A stretch of DNA of 5,790 nt from Streptosporangiaceae bacterium (GCA_030045295.1 JASIGD010000153.1:1-5790), one strand, 5' to 3'; shown: positions 1 to 4,689, counted from the first letter of the stretch. Numbers and translations: made by a program. Notes: generated from the letters alone by a model not told the origin.

Positions 1-69
1 ACCGGAAACGGCGGCGGAAATGGGGGCGGCAACGGCGGCGGCCGGCACAGGCACCACGGACCTGCGTAG
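1..69 (+). CDS. C-terminal tail of a Gly/Asn-rich protein, probably a penicillin-binding protein (partial, 5' end outside)
   Basis: Frame 1 is open from the first base to a TAG at 67-69 and gives 22 residues. They form repeats of the type GGGN (TGNGGGNGGGNGGG) followed by a basic His/Arg-rich end (RHRHHGPA). Low-complexity Gly/Asn tails of this kind are common at the C-terminus of actinobacterial class A penicillin-binding proteins (glycosyltransferase plus transpeptidase, peptidoglycan polymerisation outside the membrane). The next genes, a YqeY-type protein and a metallophosphoesterase, resemble the M. tuberculosis ponA2-Rv3683 neighbourhood, which supports the guess. No catalytic domain lies in the window, so the product is inferred from tail composition and context only. 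That the frame is real is fairly likely, because the GGC/AAC pattern stops cleanly at a TAG before the convergent neighbour. Confidence 0.5.
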   Translation, partial: TGNGGGNGGGNGGGRHRHHGPA

Positions 70-108
70 TACCTGGCGCGTTCGCCTCTAGCTGACTCCG
101 GCGGCCGA

Positions 109-128
109 GGCTAGGCCCGGGCTAGGCC
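109..128. repeat. Two copies of the 9-mer GGCTAGGCC between convergent genes
   Basis: GGCTAGGCC occurs at 109-117 and 120-128, start to start 11 bp. The second copy overlaps the stop codon of the minus-strand YqeY gene. An 8-bp palindrome GCCCGGGC (115-122) sits between the copies. The short gap between the converging genes holds no T-rich terminator. The repeat may help end transcription through structure, but that is a guess. Confidence 0.4.
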
Positions 129-577
129 GAAAGCCGACGCCGGACTTCGGCGGCGACGCGGGCGCCGTCGGCGCGGCCGGCGACCCTGGGTGTGACCGTC
201 TTCATGACCTGGCCCATGGCCGCCACGCCGCTGGCCCCGGTCTCGGCGATGGCGGCGGCCACCAGTGCGGCCAGTTCGTCGTCGCTGAGCTGCGCAGGCA
301 GGTAGCCGGCCAGGACCTCTCCCTCCGCGCGCTCGGCCGCCGCCTGCTCATCGCGCCCGGCGGCGCTGAACGCCGCGGCGGCTTCCTTTCGCTTCCTTGC
401 CTCGCGGACAAGCACCCTGACGATCTCGTCGTCGCTGAGATCACGGGCCGAAGTGCCAGCCACCTCTTCGTTCGTGATCGAGGTGAGCGCCATTCGGAGG
501 GTGCGCATCCGCACCTGGTCGCGTGCCCGCATCGCGGCGTTCAGGTCCGCGCGCAGCCGCTCCTTGAGTTCAGCCAC
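122..577 (-). CDS. YqeY/GatB C-terminal-like domain protein
   Basis: Starting at the GTG at 577 gives 151 residues, the usual length of stand-alone YqeY proteins. These resemble the C-terminal tRNA-binding part of the amidotransferase subunit GatB, but their cellular role is not firmly known. The sequence begins VAELKERLRADLNAAMRARD and continues with the family's conserved helix RTLRMALTSITNEEVAG (about 25-41). Next comes the charged LSDDEIVRVLVREARKRKEAA helix (about 47-67), then EGEVLAGYLPAQLSDDEL and the C-terminal MGQVMKTVTPRVAGRADGARVA segment. The frame is open further upstream with two ATGs (635-637, 623-625), but those add residues with no family similarity. The GTG also sits 7 bases after a TAAGAT hexamer, which suits a leaderless mRNA and explains the lack of a Shine-Dalgarno. 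It converges on the penicillin-binding-like gene and diverges from the metallophosphoesterase. Confidence 0.88.
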   Translation of the reverse strand: MAELKERLRADLNAAMRARDQVRMRTLRMALTSITNEEVAGTSARDLSDDEIVRVLVREARKRKEAAAAFSAAGRDEQAAAERAEGEVLAGYLPAQLSDDELAALVAAAIAETGASGVAAMGQVMKTVTPRVAGRADGARVAAEVRRRLSA

Positions 578-590
578 GAAGCCAATCTTA
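578..590 (-). promoter_or_regulatory. Probable -10 of a leaderless promoter for the YqeY gene
   Basis: Read on the minus strand, TAAGAT (590 to 585) is followed by seven bases and then the GTG at 577. A TANNNT hexamer 7 nt before an RTG start is the standard geometry of leaderless genes in actinobacteria. No recognisable -35 is seen at 17-18 nt upstream (CAGGCG-like). Confidence 0.45.
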
Positions 591-651
591 GAAAGGAGGA
601 CGCCGATCGCCTGCGGTCGGTGCATGGCCGCGGTCATGGCACCATAGGTGG

Positions 652-1557
652 GTGCGACTGCGAACACTCATCCCGGTCACCGCTGCGGTCGGTACCGCTG
701 CCCTTACCTATGCCACGGTGGTCGAACGGAACTGGTTCGCGCTGCGCAGAGTCGAGATCCCCGTCCTGCCGCCGGGTACCGCGCCGCTGCGGGTGCTGCA
801 CATCTCCGACGCGCACCTCACACCGGGCCGCAAGCGGCTCATGTCCTTTATCCGGTCACTCGACGACCTCGACCCTCACCTGGTCGTTAACACCGGGGAT
901 TCGATCTCGCACCCCGACTCGGTCAGGCTCTTCCTTGACTCGCTGGGACCGTTGCTCGGCCGACCAGGCGTCTTCGTGCTCGGCTCTAATGACCTGTACA
1001 CGCCCGAGCCGCTCAATCCGCTGCTGTACCTGGCCGGGCCGAGTTCTCGCCGGCGCATCAGGGAAAACCCGGACCTGCCCTGGGAGAAGCTGTGCGACGC
1101 CCTGGCCGCGGCCGGCTGGCTGGACCTGAACAACCGGCGGGGCCGCCTGACCGCCGGCGGGCTCGACATCGCCCTGGCAGGCGTACACGACTCGCACATC
1201 GACCGGGATCGCTACGCGCAGGTGGCGGGCCGCGCCGACCCGGGCGCCGACCTGCGCATCGGCGTCATGCACTCGCCCGAGCCGCGGGTGCTTGACCAGT
1301 TCGCCGCCGACGGCTACGACCTCCTGCTGGCCGGGCATACCCACGGCGGCCAGGTGTGCCTGCCGTGGTACGGGGCGATAGTGACCAACTGCGGGATCGA
1401 CAGGGAACGGGTCCGCGGATTGCACCGGCATCCAGCCGACGGGCAGGCCTGGCTGCACGTGTCGGCCGGGCTGGGCACGTCGCCCTGGGCGCCGGCCAGG
1501 TTCGCGTGCCGCCCGGAAGCCAGCCTGCTCACCCTGGTGCCGCGCGATTCCAGCTGA
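652..1557 (+). CDS. Membrane-anchored calcineurin-like metallophosphoesterase
   Basis: The product has 301 residues from a GTG at 652, the only usable start after the in-frame stop at 589-591. Residues about 5-24 are hydrophobic (LIPVTAAVGTAALTYATVV) and probably form a membrane anchor or uncleaved signal. The metal-binding motifs of the calcineurin-like fold come in order: D53-A-H55 in VLHISDAHL, G82-D83 in NTGDS, G111-S-N-D114 (a GSND variant of the usual GNHD, common in this subfamily), H207 in GVMHSPEP, and GHTHGGQ at 228-234. The enzyme should hydrolyse a phosphoester with two metal ions; the substrate cannot be read from sequence. Homologues such as M. tuberculosis Rv3683 sit beside a penicillin-binding protein, hinting at an envelope-related role. 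No good Shine-Dalgarno lies directly before the GTG. The gene ends at TGA before a GC-rich hairpin. Confidence 0.92.
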   Translation: MRLRTLIPVTAAVGTAALTYATVVERNWFALRRVEIPVLPPGTAPLRVLHISDAHLTPGRKRLMSFIRSLDDLDPHLVVNTGDSISHPDSVRLFLDSLGPLLGRPGVFVLGSNDLYTPEPLNPLLYLAGPSSRRRIRENPDLPWEKLCDALAAAGWLDLNNRRGRLTAGGLDIALAGVHDSHIDRDRYAQVAGRADPGADLRIGVMHSPEPRVLDQFAADGYDLLLAGHTHGGQVCLPWYGAIVTNCGIDRERVRGLHRHPADGQAWLHVSAGLGTSPWAPARFACRPEASLLTLVPRDSS

Positions 1558-1577
1558 CCGGCCGGGCTTGCCCTCCT

Positions 1578-1610
1578 CCGCCCGCGCCGACGTGCGGCCG
1601 ACGCGGGCGG
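1578..1610 (+). terminator. GC-rich hairpin after the metallophosphoesterase gene
   Basis: A perfect 9-bp inverted repeat, CCGCCCGCG (1578-1586) and CGCGGGCGG (1602-1610), encloses a 15-nt loop 20 bases after the stop codon. No T-run follows, which is common for actinobacterial terminators. It also separates the gene from the tRNA promoter. Confidence 0.5.
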
Positions 1611-1624
1611 GGCCGCGCTTCCGC

Positions 1625-1630
1625 TAGACT
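1625..1630 (+). promoter_or_regulatory. Candidate -10 (TAGACT) for tRNA-Pro
   Basis: TAGACT fits the TANNNT -10 consensus and lies 38 bases before the mature tRNA 5' end, leaving room for a short 5' leader that RNase P would remove. No convincing -35 is seen 17 bases upstream, where the DNA is GC-rich. Confidence 0.4.
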
Positions 1631-1668
1631 GTCGCATGCTTGCTCGGCGCCGGGATCCGGTGCGGCAG

Positions 1669-1742
1669 CGGGGTGTAGCGCAGCTTGGCAGCGCGCTTCG
1701 TTCGGGACGAAGAGGCCGCCGGTTCAAATCCGGCCACCCCGA
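1669..1742 (+). tRNA. tRNA-Pro, anticodon CGG
   Basis: A full cloverleaf can be drawn. The acceptor is CGGGGTG (1669-1675) with CACCCCG (1735-1741). The D stem is GCGC/GCGC (1678-1681, 1691-1694). The anticodon stem is CTTCG/CGAAG (1696-1700, 1708-1712) with loop TTCGGGA, so the anticodon is CGG at 1703-1705, reading CCG. The variable loop is AGGCC, and the T arm GCCGG-TTCAAAT-CCGGC is at 1718-1734. The first acceptor base is C, as in bacterial tRNA-Pro, and the discriminator is A1742. The next bases are CCC, so the CCA end is not encoded and must be added after transcription. CCG is a frequent codon in GC-rich genomes, so the gene is probably important. Confidence 0.97.
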
Positions 1743-1750
1743 CCCAGGTC

Positions 1751-1784
1751 AAAGGCCACTCCCCCAACCGGGATGTGGCCTTTT
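1751..1784 (+). terminator. Intrinsic terminator of tRNA-Pro
   Basis: AAAGGCCAC (1751-1759) pairs perfectly with GTGGCCTTT (1775-1783) across a 15-nt loop, and the 3' arm ends in TTTT then CTT. The hairpin begins 9 bases after the tRNA. It is a classic Rho-independent terminator, unusually clear for such GC-rich DNA. Confidence 0.88.
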
Positions 1785-1887
1785 CTTGTGCCGTACAGCT
1801 GCAAAGTACAGCGACGCCTACGAGCCGAGCTGCCTCCCGAGCCGCTTGCCCGTGAGCGGGCTGGATCACGATTCCGGTGCGGGAACC

Positions 1888-1986
1888 ATGCTGACCGTGG
1901 CCGTGACGGCGACTTTCTTCTACGTGTTGCTTTTGCTCATGGCCGGGACGTCGATCCTCGCTGACTGGCTGAACAGGCATTGGTAG
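1888..1986 (+). CDS. Possible small single-pass membrane peptide (32 aa)
   Basis: From ATG 1888 to TAG 1984-1986 the frame gives 32 residues beginning MLTVAVTATFFYVLLLLMAG. That is a strong hydrophobic segment (about residues 2-23), and the peptide ends in ADWLNRHW, a plausible short cytoplasmic or interfacial tail with a Trp at each end. A weak GGGAA (1881-1885) lies only 2 bases before the ATG, so the translation signal is poor. The reading frame is open further left but there runs back through the tRNA and its terminator, so any real start must be near 1888. I do not recognise a family. The composition is what one expects of a small membrane protein, but chance cannot be excluded at this length. 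Confidence 0.35.
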   Translation: MLTVAVTATFFYVLLLLMAGTSILADWLNRHW

Positions 1987-2080
1987 ACAGCTGCCCCGGC
2001 CTGTCAACCGGCGACCCGGGCGGGCAGCTCCCGCCGGACGATCACGGTTATCGGCGCGCCGCCGACGCAGCGCGAGGGCG

Positions 2081-2126
2081 TGCCCCCAAGATGCCCCCGA
2101 ACTGCCATCGACTGCCAACGACCGCC
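2081..2126. repeat. Helically phased TGCC motif array
   Basis: TGCC begins at 2081, 2092, 2103 and 2113, followed by a related CGCC at 2123, giving spacings of 11, 11, 10 and 10 bp. The first two units share TGCCCCC and the next two share ACTGCCAWCG (W = T, then A). The motifs therefore fall on one face of the helix, as in short iteron or protein-binding arrays. No protein is known to bind it. Confidence 0.4.
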
Positions 2127-2351
2127 ACCACCGGCAACCCGCGAACATGAAGCTAGCGCAGGCTTTGAACCCGCGGGCAACGCAGGGGAACACTCTCGTA
2201 ATGCGCAGCTCTGCCGCGCCGCTTCCGGTCTTGGGCCTGTCGGCCCTGCGGTGCGGGTCGCCAGCCCGCCGCGACCCGCACCGGCCCGGAATTCACGCTG
2301 CGCGACCATGCCCCGGATGAAATGGCTGTAAAACCGTCGGCGTCGCAACCC

Positions 2352-2373
2352 AGCCGCGGGGCGGTTGGCGGCT
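2352..2373 (-). terminator. Weak GC-rich hairpin after the membrane-protein gene
   Basis: AGCCGC (2352-2357) and GCGGCT (2368-2373) can pair across a 10-nt loop just past the minus-strand stop codon at 2383-2385. There is no T-run in either direction. The stem is short, so this is only a candidate terminator. Confidence 0.28.
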
Positions 2374-2382
2374 AAGCCAGCC

Positions 2383-3630
2383 TTATCTGTGTTCGCTCAT
2401 CCAGACCGATAGGTGGGCGGGTTCTAGGGCCTTCTGAACGACACCGGCCAGGTCATCTCGGACCGAGTCCAGGTCCACCGCGTCCTGCAGGCGGGCGGCG
2501 AATGCGGCCACGGTCCGGTCGGCATCGTAGCGGACCCGGTTGAACCGCCGGTCCACGACCCGCTGGACGCGGTTGCGCAGCGGGTTGAACAGGGCGGCGG
2601 CGGCCAGCGTGGCACCGGCCACCGCGACCGGTGAGGAGATGGGCAGCACCCGGGTGGCCAGCAGCACGACACCCGCGTAGACCCCCACCAGCAGCCCGGT
2701 CACGATCCCGTAGCCGAGGGTGCGGCTGATGATCCGGTCGATGTCATACAGCCGGTACTTCAGGATCCCTACTCCGATCGAAAGCGGCAGCGCCGCCAGG
2801 CCGGCCGCGGCGATGAGGTCGGGAATCACCGGCGTCGCCCACGGGTTCACGGCGGTCACTACTGACACCTGGGCGATAACTTCGCCGACGGCTAGGACGG
2901 CGGCGCCGCTCATCAGCCACTTCAGCTGCTGGCGCCGCTCACCCGAGGAGCGCCGCCAGCTCAGCACCTGCGCAGCCACGAACGACAGCCAGAAGGCAGC
3001 GGACACCGGGCCGGACAGCTTGGTCACCGTGGCGAACCACCCGGCCGGATCGGGTGTGAGGACCCCGCTGGAGTCGATCCGGGCATCGTGCCCGGGGGCG
3101 CTCATCACGACGGTGTACACGACCGCCGCGTAGCAGGCGGCTACCGCGAGGTAGGACCACAGCACCCAGCGCCAGCGCGGCGACGGCGGCGCGCCGTCCG
3201 GGAACAGCAAGATCACCAGCGCCAACGCCCCGAGCCCGGGAAACCAGGAATAGGCGAGCAGGACTGCCACGGCGCCGAGCGGCAAGTGATGGCCTGGGCG
3301 GTAGGCGAGCGCCCCGTACAGCGCGCCGTCAATGAAGAGCAGCTCCAGGACAGGACCTGCAAGCAAGAGCCAGCCGATCGGGTTGCGAGGCTGGCGCCAG
3401 GCGACGACCAAGCCGACCGACCCGAAGACCACGGCCAAGGCAATATTCTCAACGCTGTTCGCCAGCACGTTCTGGTGAGTCACGACATACAGCGGCACCG
3501 AGACCCCGGCGAGCAGCACGGCAAGCACAGCCAGCGCCACCGCGGCCACCGGGGAGGTCAAGCCGAAGCGGCGCGCCGTGACTTCCGCCGCCACCGATGC
3601 GTGCCCCGACGCTGGCTGCGCCTCGCCCAC
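2383..3630 (-). CDS. Polytopic membrane sensor-like protein, kinase-less relative of actinobacterial histidine kinases
   Basis: The product has 415 residues from a GTG at 3630. About nine or ten hydrophobic segments are visible, roughly at 27-50, 58-78, 85-108, 116-143, 155-177, 203-224, 238-258, 268-290, 303-328 and 333-348. Between them are RNPIGWLL (82-90), LFPDG (142-146), QQLKWLM (234-240) and YRLYDIDRIISRT (292-304). A cytoplasmic tail follows with VDRRFNRVRYDADRTVAAF and RLQDAVDLDSVRDDL (about 359-393). This order is typical of the N-terminal half of actinobacterial membrane sensor kinases, where VSLWL is followed by dimerisation and ATPase domains. Here the protein stops at SVWMSEHR with no H-box and no ATP-binding motif. 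Either it works with a separate partner or the kinase half was lost. No response regulator is nearby. The start is supported by a -10-like TACCGT 7 bases upstream; GTG 3594 is an alternative. Confidence 0.82.
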   Translation of the reverse strand: MGEAQPASGHASVAAEVTARRFGLTSPVAAVALAVLAVLLAGVSVPLYVVTHQNVLANSVENIALAVVFGSVGLVVAWRQPRNPIGWLLLAGPVLELLFIDGALYGALAYRPGHHLPLGAVAVLLAYSWFPGLGALALVILLFPDGAPPSPRWRWVLWSYLAVAACYAAVVYTVVMSAPGHDARIDSSGVLTPDPAGWFATVTKLSGPVSAAFWLSFVAAQVLSWRRSSGERRQQLKWLMSGAAVLAVGEVIAQVSVVTAVNPWATPVIPDLIAAAGLAALPLSIGVGILKYRLYDIDRIISRTLGYGIVTGLLVGVYAGVVLLATRVLPISSPVAVAGATLAAAALFNPLRNRVQRVVDRRFNRVRYDADRTVAAFAARLQDAVDLDSVRDDLAGVVQKALEPAHLSVWMSEHR

Positions 3631-3643
3631 GGCCGCAACGGTA
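3631..3643 (-). promoter_or_regulatory. Probable leaderless -10 for the membrane sensor-like gene
   Basis: On the minus strand TACCGT (3643 to 3638) is followed by seven bases and the GTG at 3630. This is the same spacing as at the YqeY gene, and no Shine-Dalgarno is present. It fits a leaderless transcript and supports the chosen start. Confidence 0.4.
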
Positions 3644-3652
3644 CGCCCGGAC

Positions 3653-3665
3653 CGTTCCGGGAACG
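3653..3665. promoter_or_regulatory. Perfect 13-bp palindrome in the -35 region, candidate operator
   Basis: CGTTCC-G-GGAACG reads the same on both strands around a single central base. It begins 10 bases upstream of the -10-like TACCGT and covers the place of the -35 (about 17 bases upstream). A dimeric regulator bound here would control the membrane sensor-like gene. The binding protein is unknown. Confidence 0.4.
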
Positions 3666-3668
3666 TTA

Positions 3669-3980
3669 CCGCTCAGCCCGGAATCCTCAACAAGCTCAAG
3701 ATCACCAACTGGAGCTGAGCGACAGTCCCGACCTCACACCATCACGCCGGGCGCGCAAGCCAACGATCCGGAGCCGTACAGCACAAAAGCACAGGAACAG
3801 CCCCTCATAGCCACCGGCTCGTGCAGCCATGAACAGCCGAAGCAAGCTGGGCCGATAGCCAACCACCCAGGAGCGCCTGTAGTTCGGGACGAAACCGCCA
3901 CCCGCATGCGACCCAGCGGGACGCGTAACCGTGAGTGCACTACCTCGCCACTCCGTCCTTAGCCGGGATAAACAGAACTC
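3669..3980. other. Gene-free stretch between the operator-like palindrome and the DnaA-box cluster
   Basis: Frames here are open by chance only: they are rich in Ser, Cys, Arg and Pro, have no family motifs, and several continue into the DnaA-box DNA. GC is moderate (36 of 60 bases at 3781-3840). I see no terminator, RNA gene or long repeat. Confidence 0.45.
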
Positions 3981-3981
3981 A

Positions 3982-4030
3982 CAGGCTGCGCTGTGGACAC
4001 TTCGCTGCGCCTGTGGACAGCTGCAGCCTG
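3982..4030. repeat. Inverted repeat CAGGCTGC/GCAGCCTG enclosing two DnaA boxes in direct repeat
   Basis: CAGGCTGC (3982-3989) and its exact complement GCAGCCTG (4023-4030) flank 33 bp. Across the left arm and this interval, GCTGCGC followed by TGTGGACA occurs at 3985-3999 and again, with one extra C, at 4004-4019. Both copies carry a DnaA-box-like core in the same orientation. Confidence 0.6.
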
Positions 4031-4148
4031 CCGACTTGGATGACGCTAGCCAGCGAGGTGTTATCCACTTTTCCACAGCCCCGCTCGTCCACAGTTACAC
4101 AAGAGCTGATCAGCCTATTTGCCGAAAACGTCCACAAGCCTATGCACA
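3992..4148. promoter_or_regulatory. Cluster of seven DnaA-box-like sites (ectopic origin-like or DnaA-titration region)
   Basis: The actinobacterial DnaA box is TTGTCCACA, with TTATCCACA the E. coli form. On the minus strand, GTGTCCACA lies at 3992-4000 and CTGTCCACA at 4012-4020. On the plus strand the sites are TTATCCACT 4061-4069, TTTTCCACA 4069-4077, TCGTCCACA 4085-4093, ACGTCCACA 4128-4136 and CTATGCACA 4140-4148. The first five match a consensus form at 8 of 9 positions, the last two at 7 of 9, and none is perfect. By a rough hand estimate fewer than 0.1 sites of 8/9 quality are expected by chance in this length on both strands. The DNA is relatively AT-rich for the window, with CCTATTTGCCGAAAAC between sites. 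No dnaA, dnaN or plasmid rep gene is visible. Outside oriC, DnaA-box clusters are known in Streptomyces and in E. coli datA, where they limit free DnaA. Confidence 0.7.
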
Positions 4149-4159
4149 GGACGCTAGCC
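4042..4159. repeat. 10-bp direct repeat GACGCTAGCC flanking DnaA boxes 3-7
   Basis: GACGCTAGCC occurs exactly at 4042-4051 and 4150-4159, 108 bp apart, so the two copies bracket the five plus-strand boxes. A chance 10-mer repeat within about 200 bp is improbable (roughly 2 in 100). Between the copies lies the 10-bp palindrome GCTGATCAGC (4105-4114). Confidence 0.45.
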
Positions 4160-4545
4160 TTGCACCCCCCGGGGCTGGCGTGATAGGAGCGTGCTCTCAT
4201 GCCGGCCCTGGGCCCTCTGACAGCGGCCGGCCCACCCTCCCTCGTTGCCGTCACGGTCGCCGTCGAACGTGATCAGCTTGATCAGGGCCCTAGTCTCTTC
4301 GCCTGCGTACGGAGACGTTCGATGCGCACCGAGGAGGACAGGGAGCCGAGGTCGCAGACCGCCCTGACCTTCGCCCGACCCTGGCGCAGACTTAGAAAAC
4401 GTGCGGGACTGCCCGGCGCGTGATCGATCGGGGCTTGGCCGGGCGCGTGGTCGTCTCCGACCTGTGCATACGCCCGGCCACGTTTAGGTGCCCACGAAGT
4501 AACCCCCGGTTTGCCCCGCCGCAATGTTACGGACGGAAAGGGGCC
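4160..4545. other. Gene-free stretch right of the DnaA-box cluster
   Basis: An ATG at 4199 opens 74 codons on the plus strand, but there is no ribosome binding site and no recognisable motif, and the Arg/Pro-rich composition is that of random GC-rich DNA. TGATCA occurs twice at 4270-4275 and 4279-4284 (9 bp apart), and once more inside the palindrome at 4105-4114. No tRNA or terminator was found. Confidence 0.4.
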
Positions 4546-4550
4546 GGAGG

Positions 4551-4563
4551 TGTCAACTTGACA
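4551..4563. promoter_or_regulatory. Palindrome TGTCAA-C-TTGACA containing a consensus -35
   Basis: This is a perfect 13-bp palindrome with one central base. Its right half TTGACA (4558-4563) is the exact sigma-70-type -35 hexamer. TGTGAT (4582-4587) lies 18 bases downstream as a weak -10. The arrangement suggests a promoter overlapped by an operator. The left half offers TTGACA on the minus strand as well, but no -10 at good spacing is seen there. Confidence 0.4.
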
Positions 4564-4689
4564 GATGAACTTCCTCTGTCTTGTGATGTAGCTCACTCTG
4601 CGGTACTACGCCTACCGCGCAGCGGGCCGGTTATTCCCCTTCACCGCGACATCCACGGCCCGGCCGCGATCCTTGACAAGCTGGCATAG
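4558..4689 (+). CDS. Doubtful 43-residue small ORF with a GGAGG and a TTG start
   Basis: GGAGG (4546-4550) is followed after 7 bases by a TTG, and the frame runs to TAG at 4687-4689 (MTDELPLSCDVAHSAVLRLP at its start). The spacing is ideal for translation. However, the third-codon-position GC is only about 56 percent, far below the neighbouring genes, and the TTG overlaps the TTGACA palindrome. A promoter there could not serve this frame, since transcription would start downstream. I do not recognise a family. It is listed because of the ribosome binding site, not because of its protein. Confidence 0.18.
   Translation: MTDELPLSCDVAHSAVLRLPRSGPVIPLHRDIHGPAAILDKLA
4560..4580 (+). other. Hairpin GACAGA/TCTGTC
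   Basis: Six perfect base pairs (4560-4565 with 4575-4580) enclose a 9-nt loop. It overlaps the right arm of the TTGACA palindrome, so the two structures share bases. Confidence 0.35.
4596..4622 (+). other. Hairpin GCGGTA/TACCGC with 7-nt loop
   Basis: GCGGTA (4600-4605) pairs with TACCGC (4613-4618) across CTACGCC. Pairing extends outward with one wobble and one mismatch to about 10 positions. It lies 20 bases after the previous hairpin. There is no T-run, so it is not an obvious terminator; an RNA regulatory element is possible. Confidence 0.35.

Larger units (their letters stand above)
1987..2382. other. Intergenic stretch with no gene
   Basis: Open frames here run on both strands without family similarity, and those on the minus strand continue into the tRNA. 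What can be seen is a phased TGCC motif array (2081-2126), a T-arm-like scrap (2155-2175) and a GC-rich hairpin near the end of the membrane-protein gene. It may be the remains of an integrated element next to tRNA-Pro, but no integrase or duplicated tRNA 3' end is present. Confidence 0.5.

Noticed and set aside
592..600. AAAGGAGGA, a near-perfect ribosome binding site
   Set aside because: No start codon lies at a useful distance on the plus strand: the next ATG is 23 bases away and the metallophosphoesterase GTG is 51 bases away. On the other strand it is merely the spacer of the YqeY promoter.
1624..2193. A 189-codon frame on the minus strand with a GFEPAASSSRTKRAAKLRYTPL-type segment
   Set aside because: That segment is simply the antisense translation of the tRNA-Pro gene, a well-known source of false proteins. 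The rest has no family features.
3088..3810. A 240-codon plus-strand frame
   Set aside because: It is mostly antisense to the membrane sensor-like gene, and its Arg/Gln/His-rich composition is typical of a shadow frame.
3883..3894. 12-base match GTTCGGGACGAA to the tRNA-Pro anticodon arm (1700-1711), possible att duplicate
   Set aside because: A 12-base match is expected about once or twice by chance in a window this size on both strands, and the match does not extend into the tRNA 3' end, the usual integration core.
3702..4076. A Cys/Arg-rich 124-codon frame on the minus strand
   Set aside because: It runs through the DnaA-box repeats, has no ribosome site and shows no domain; composition alone explains the Cys residues.
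4583..4640. tRNA-like string with GATGTAGCTCA and a 7-nt loop reading ACG (tRNA-Arg?)
   Set aside because: No D arm, no acceptor pairing and no TTC-containing T arm can be built; the resemblance is limited to one hairpin and a few bases.
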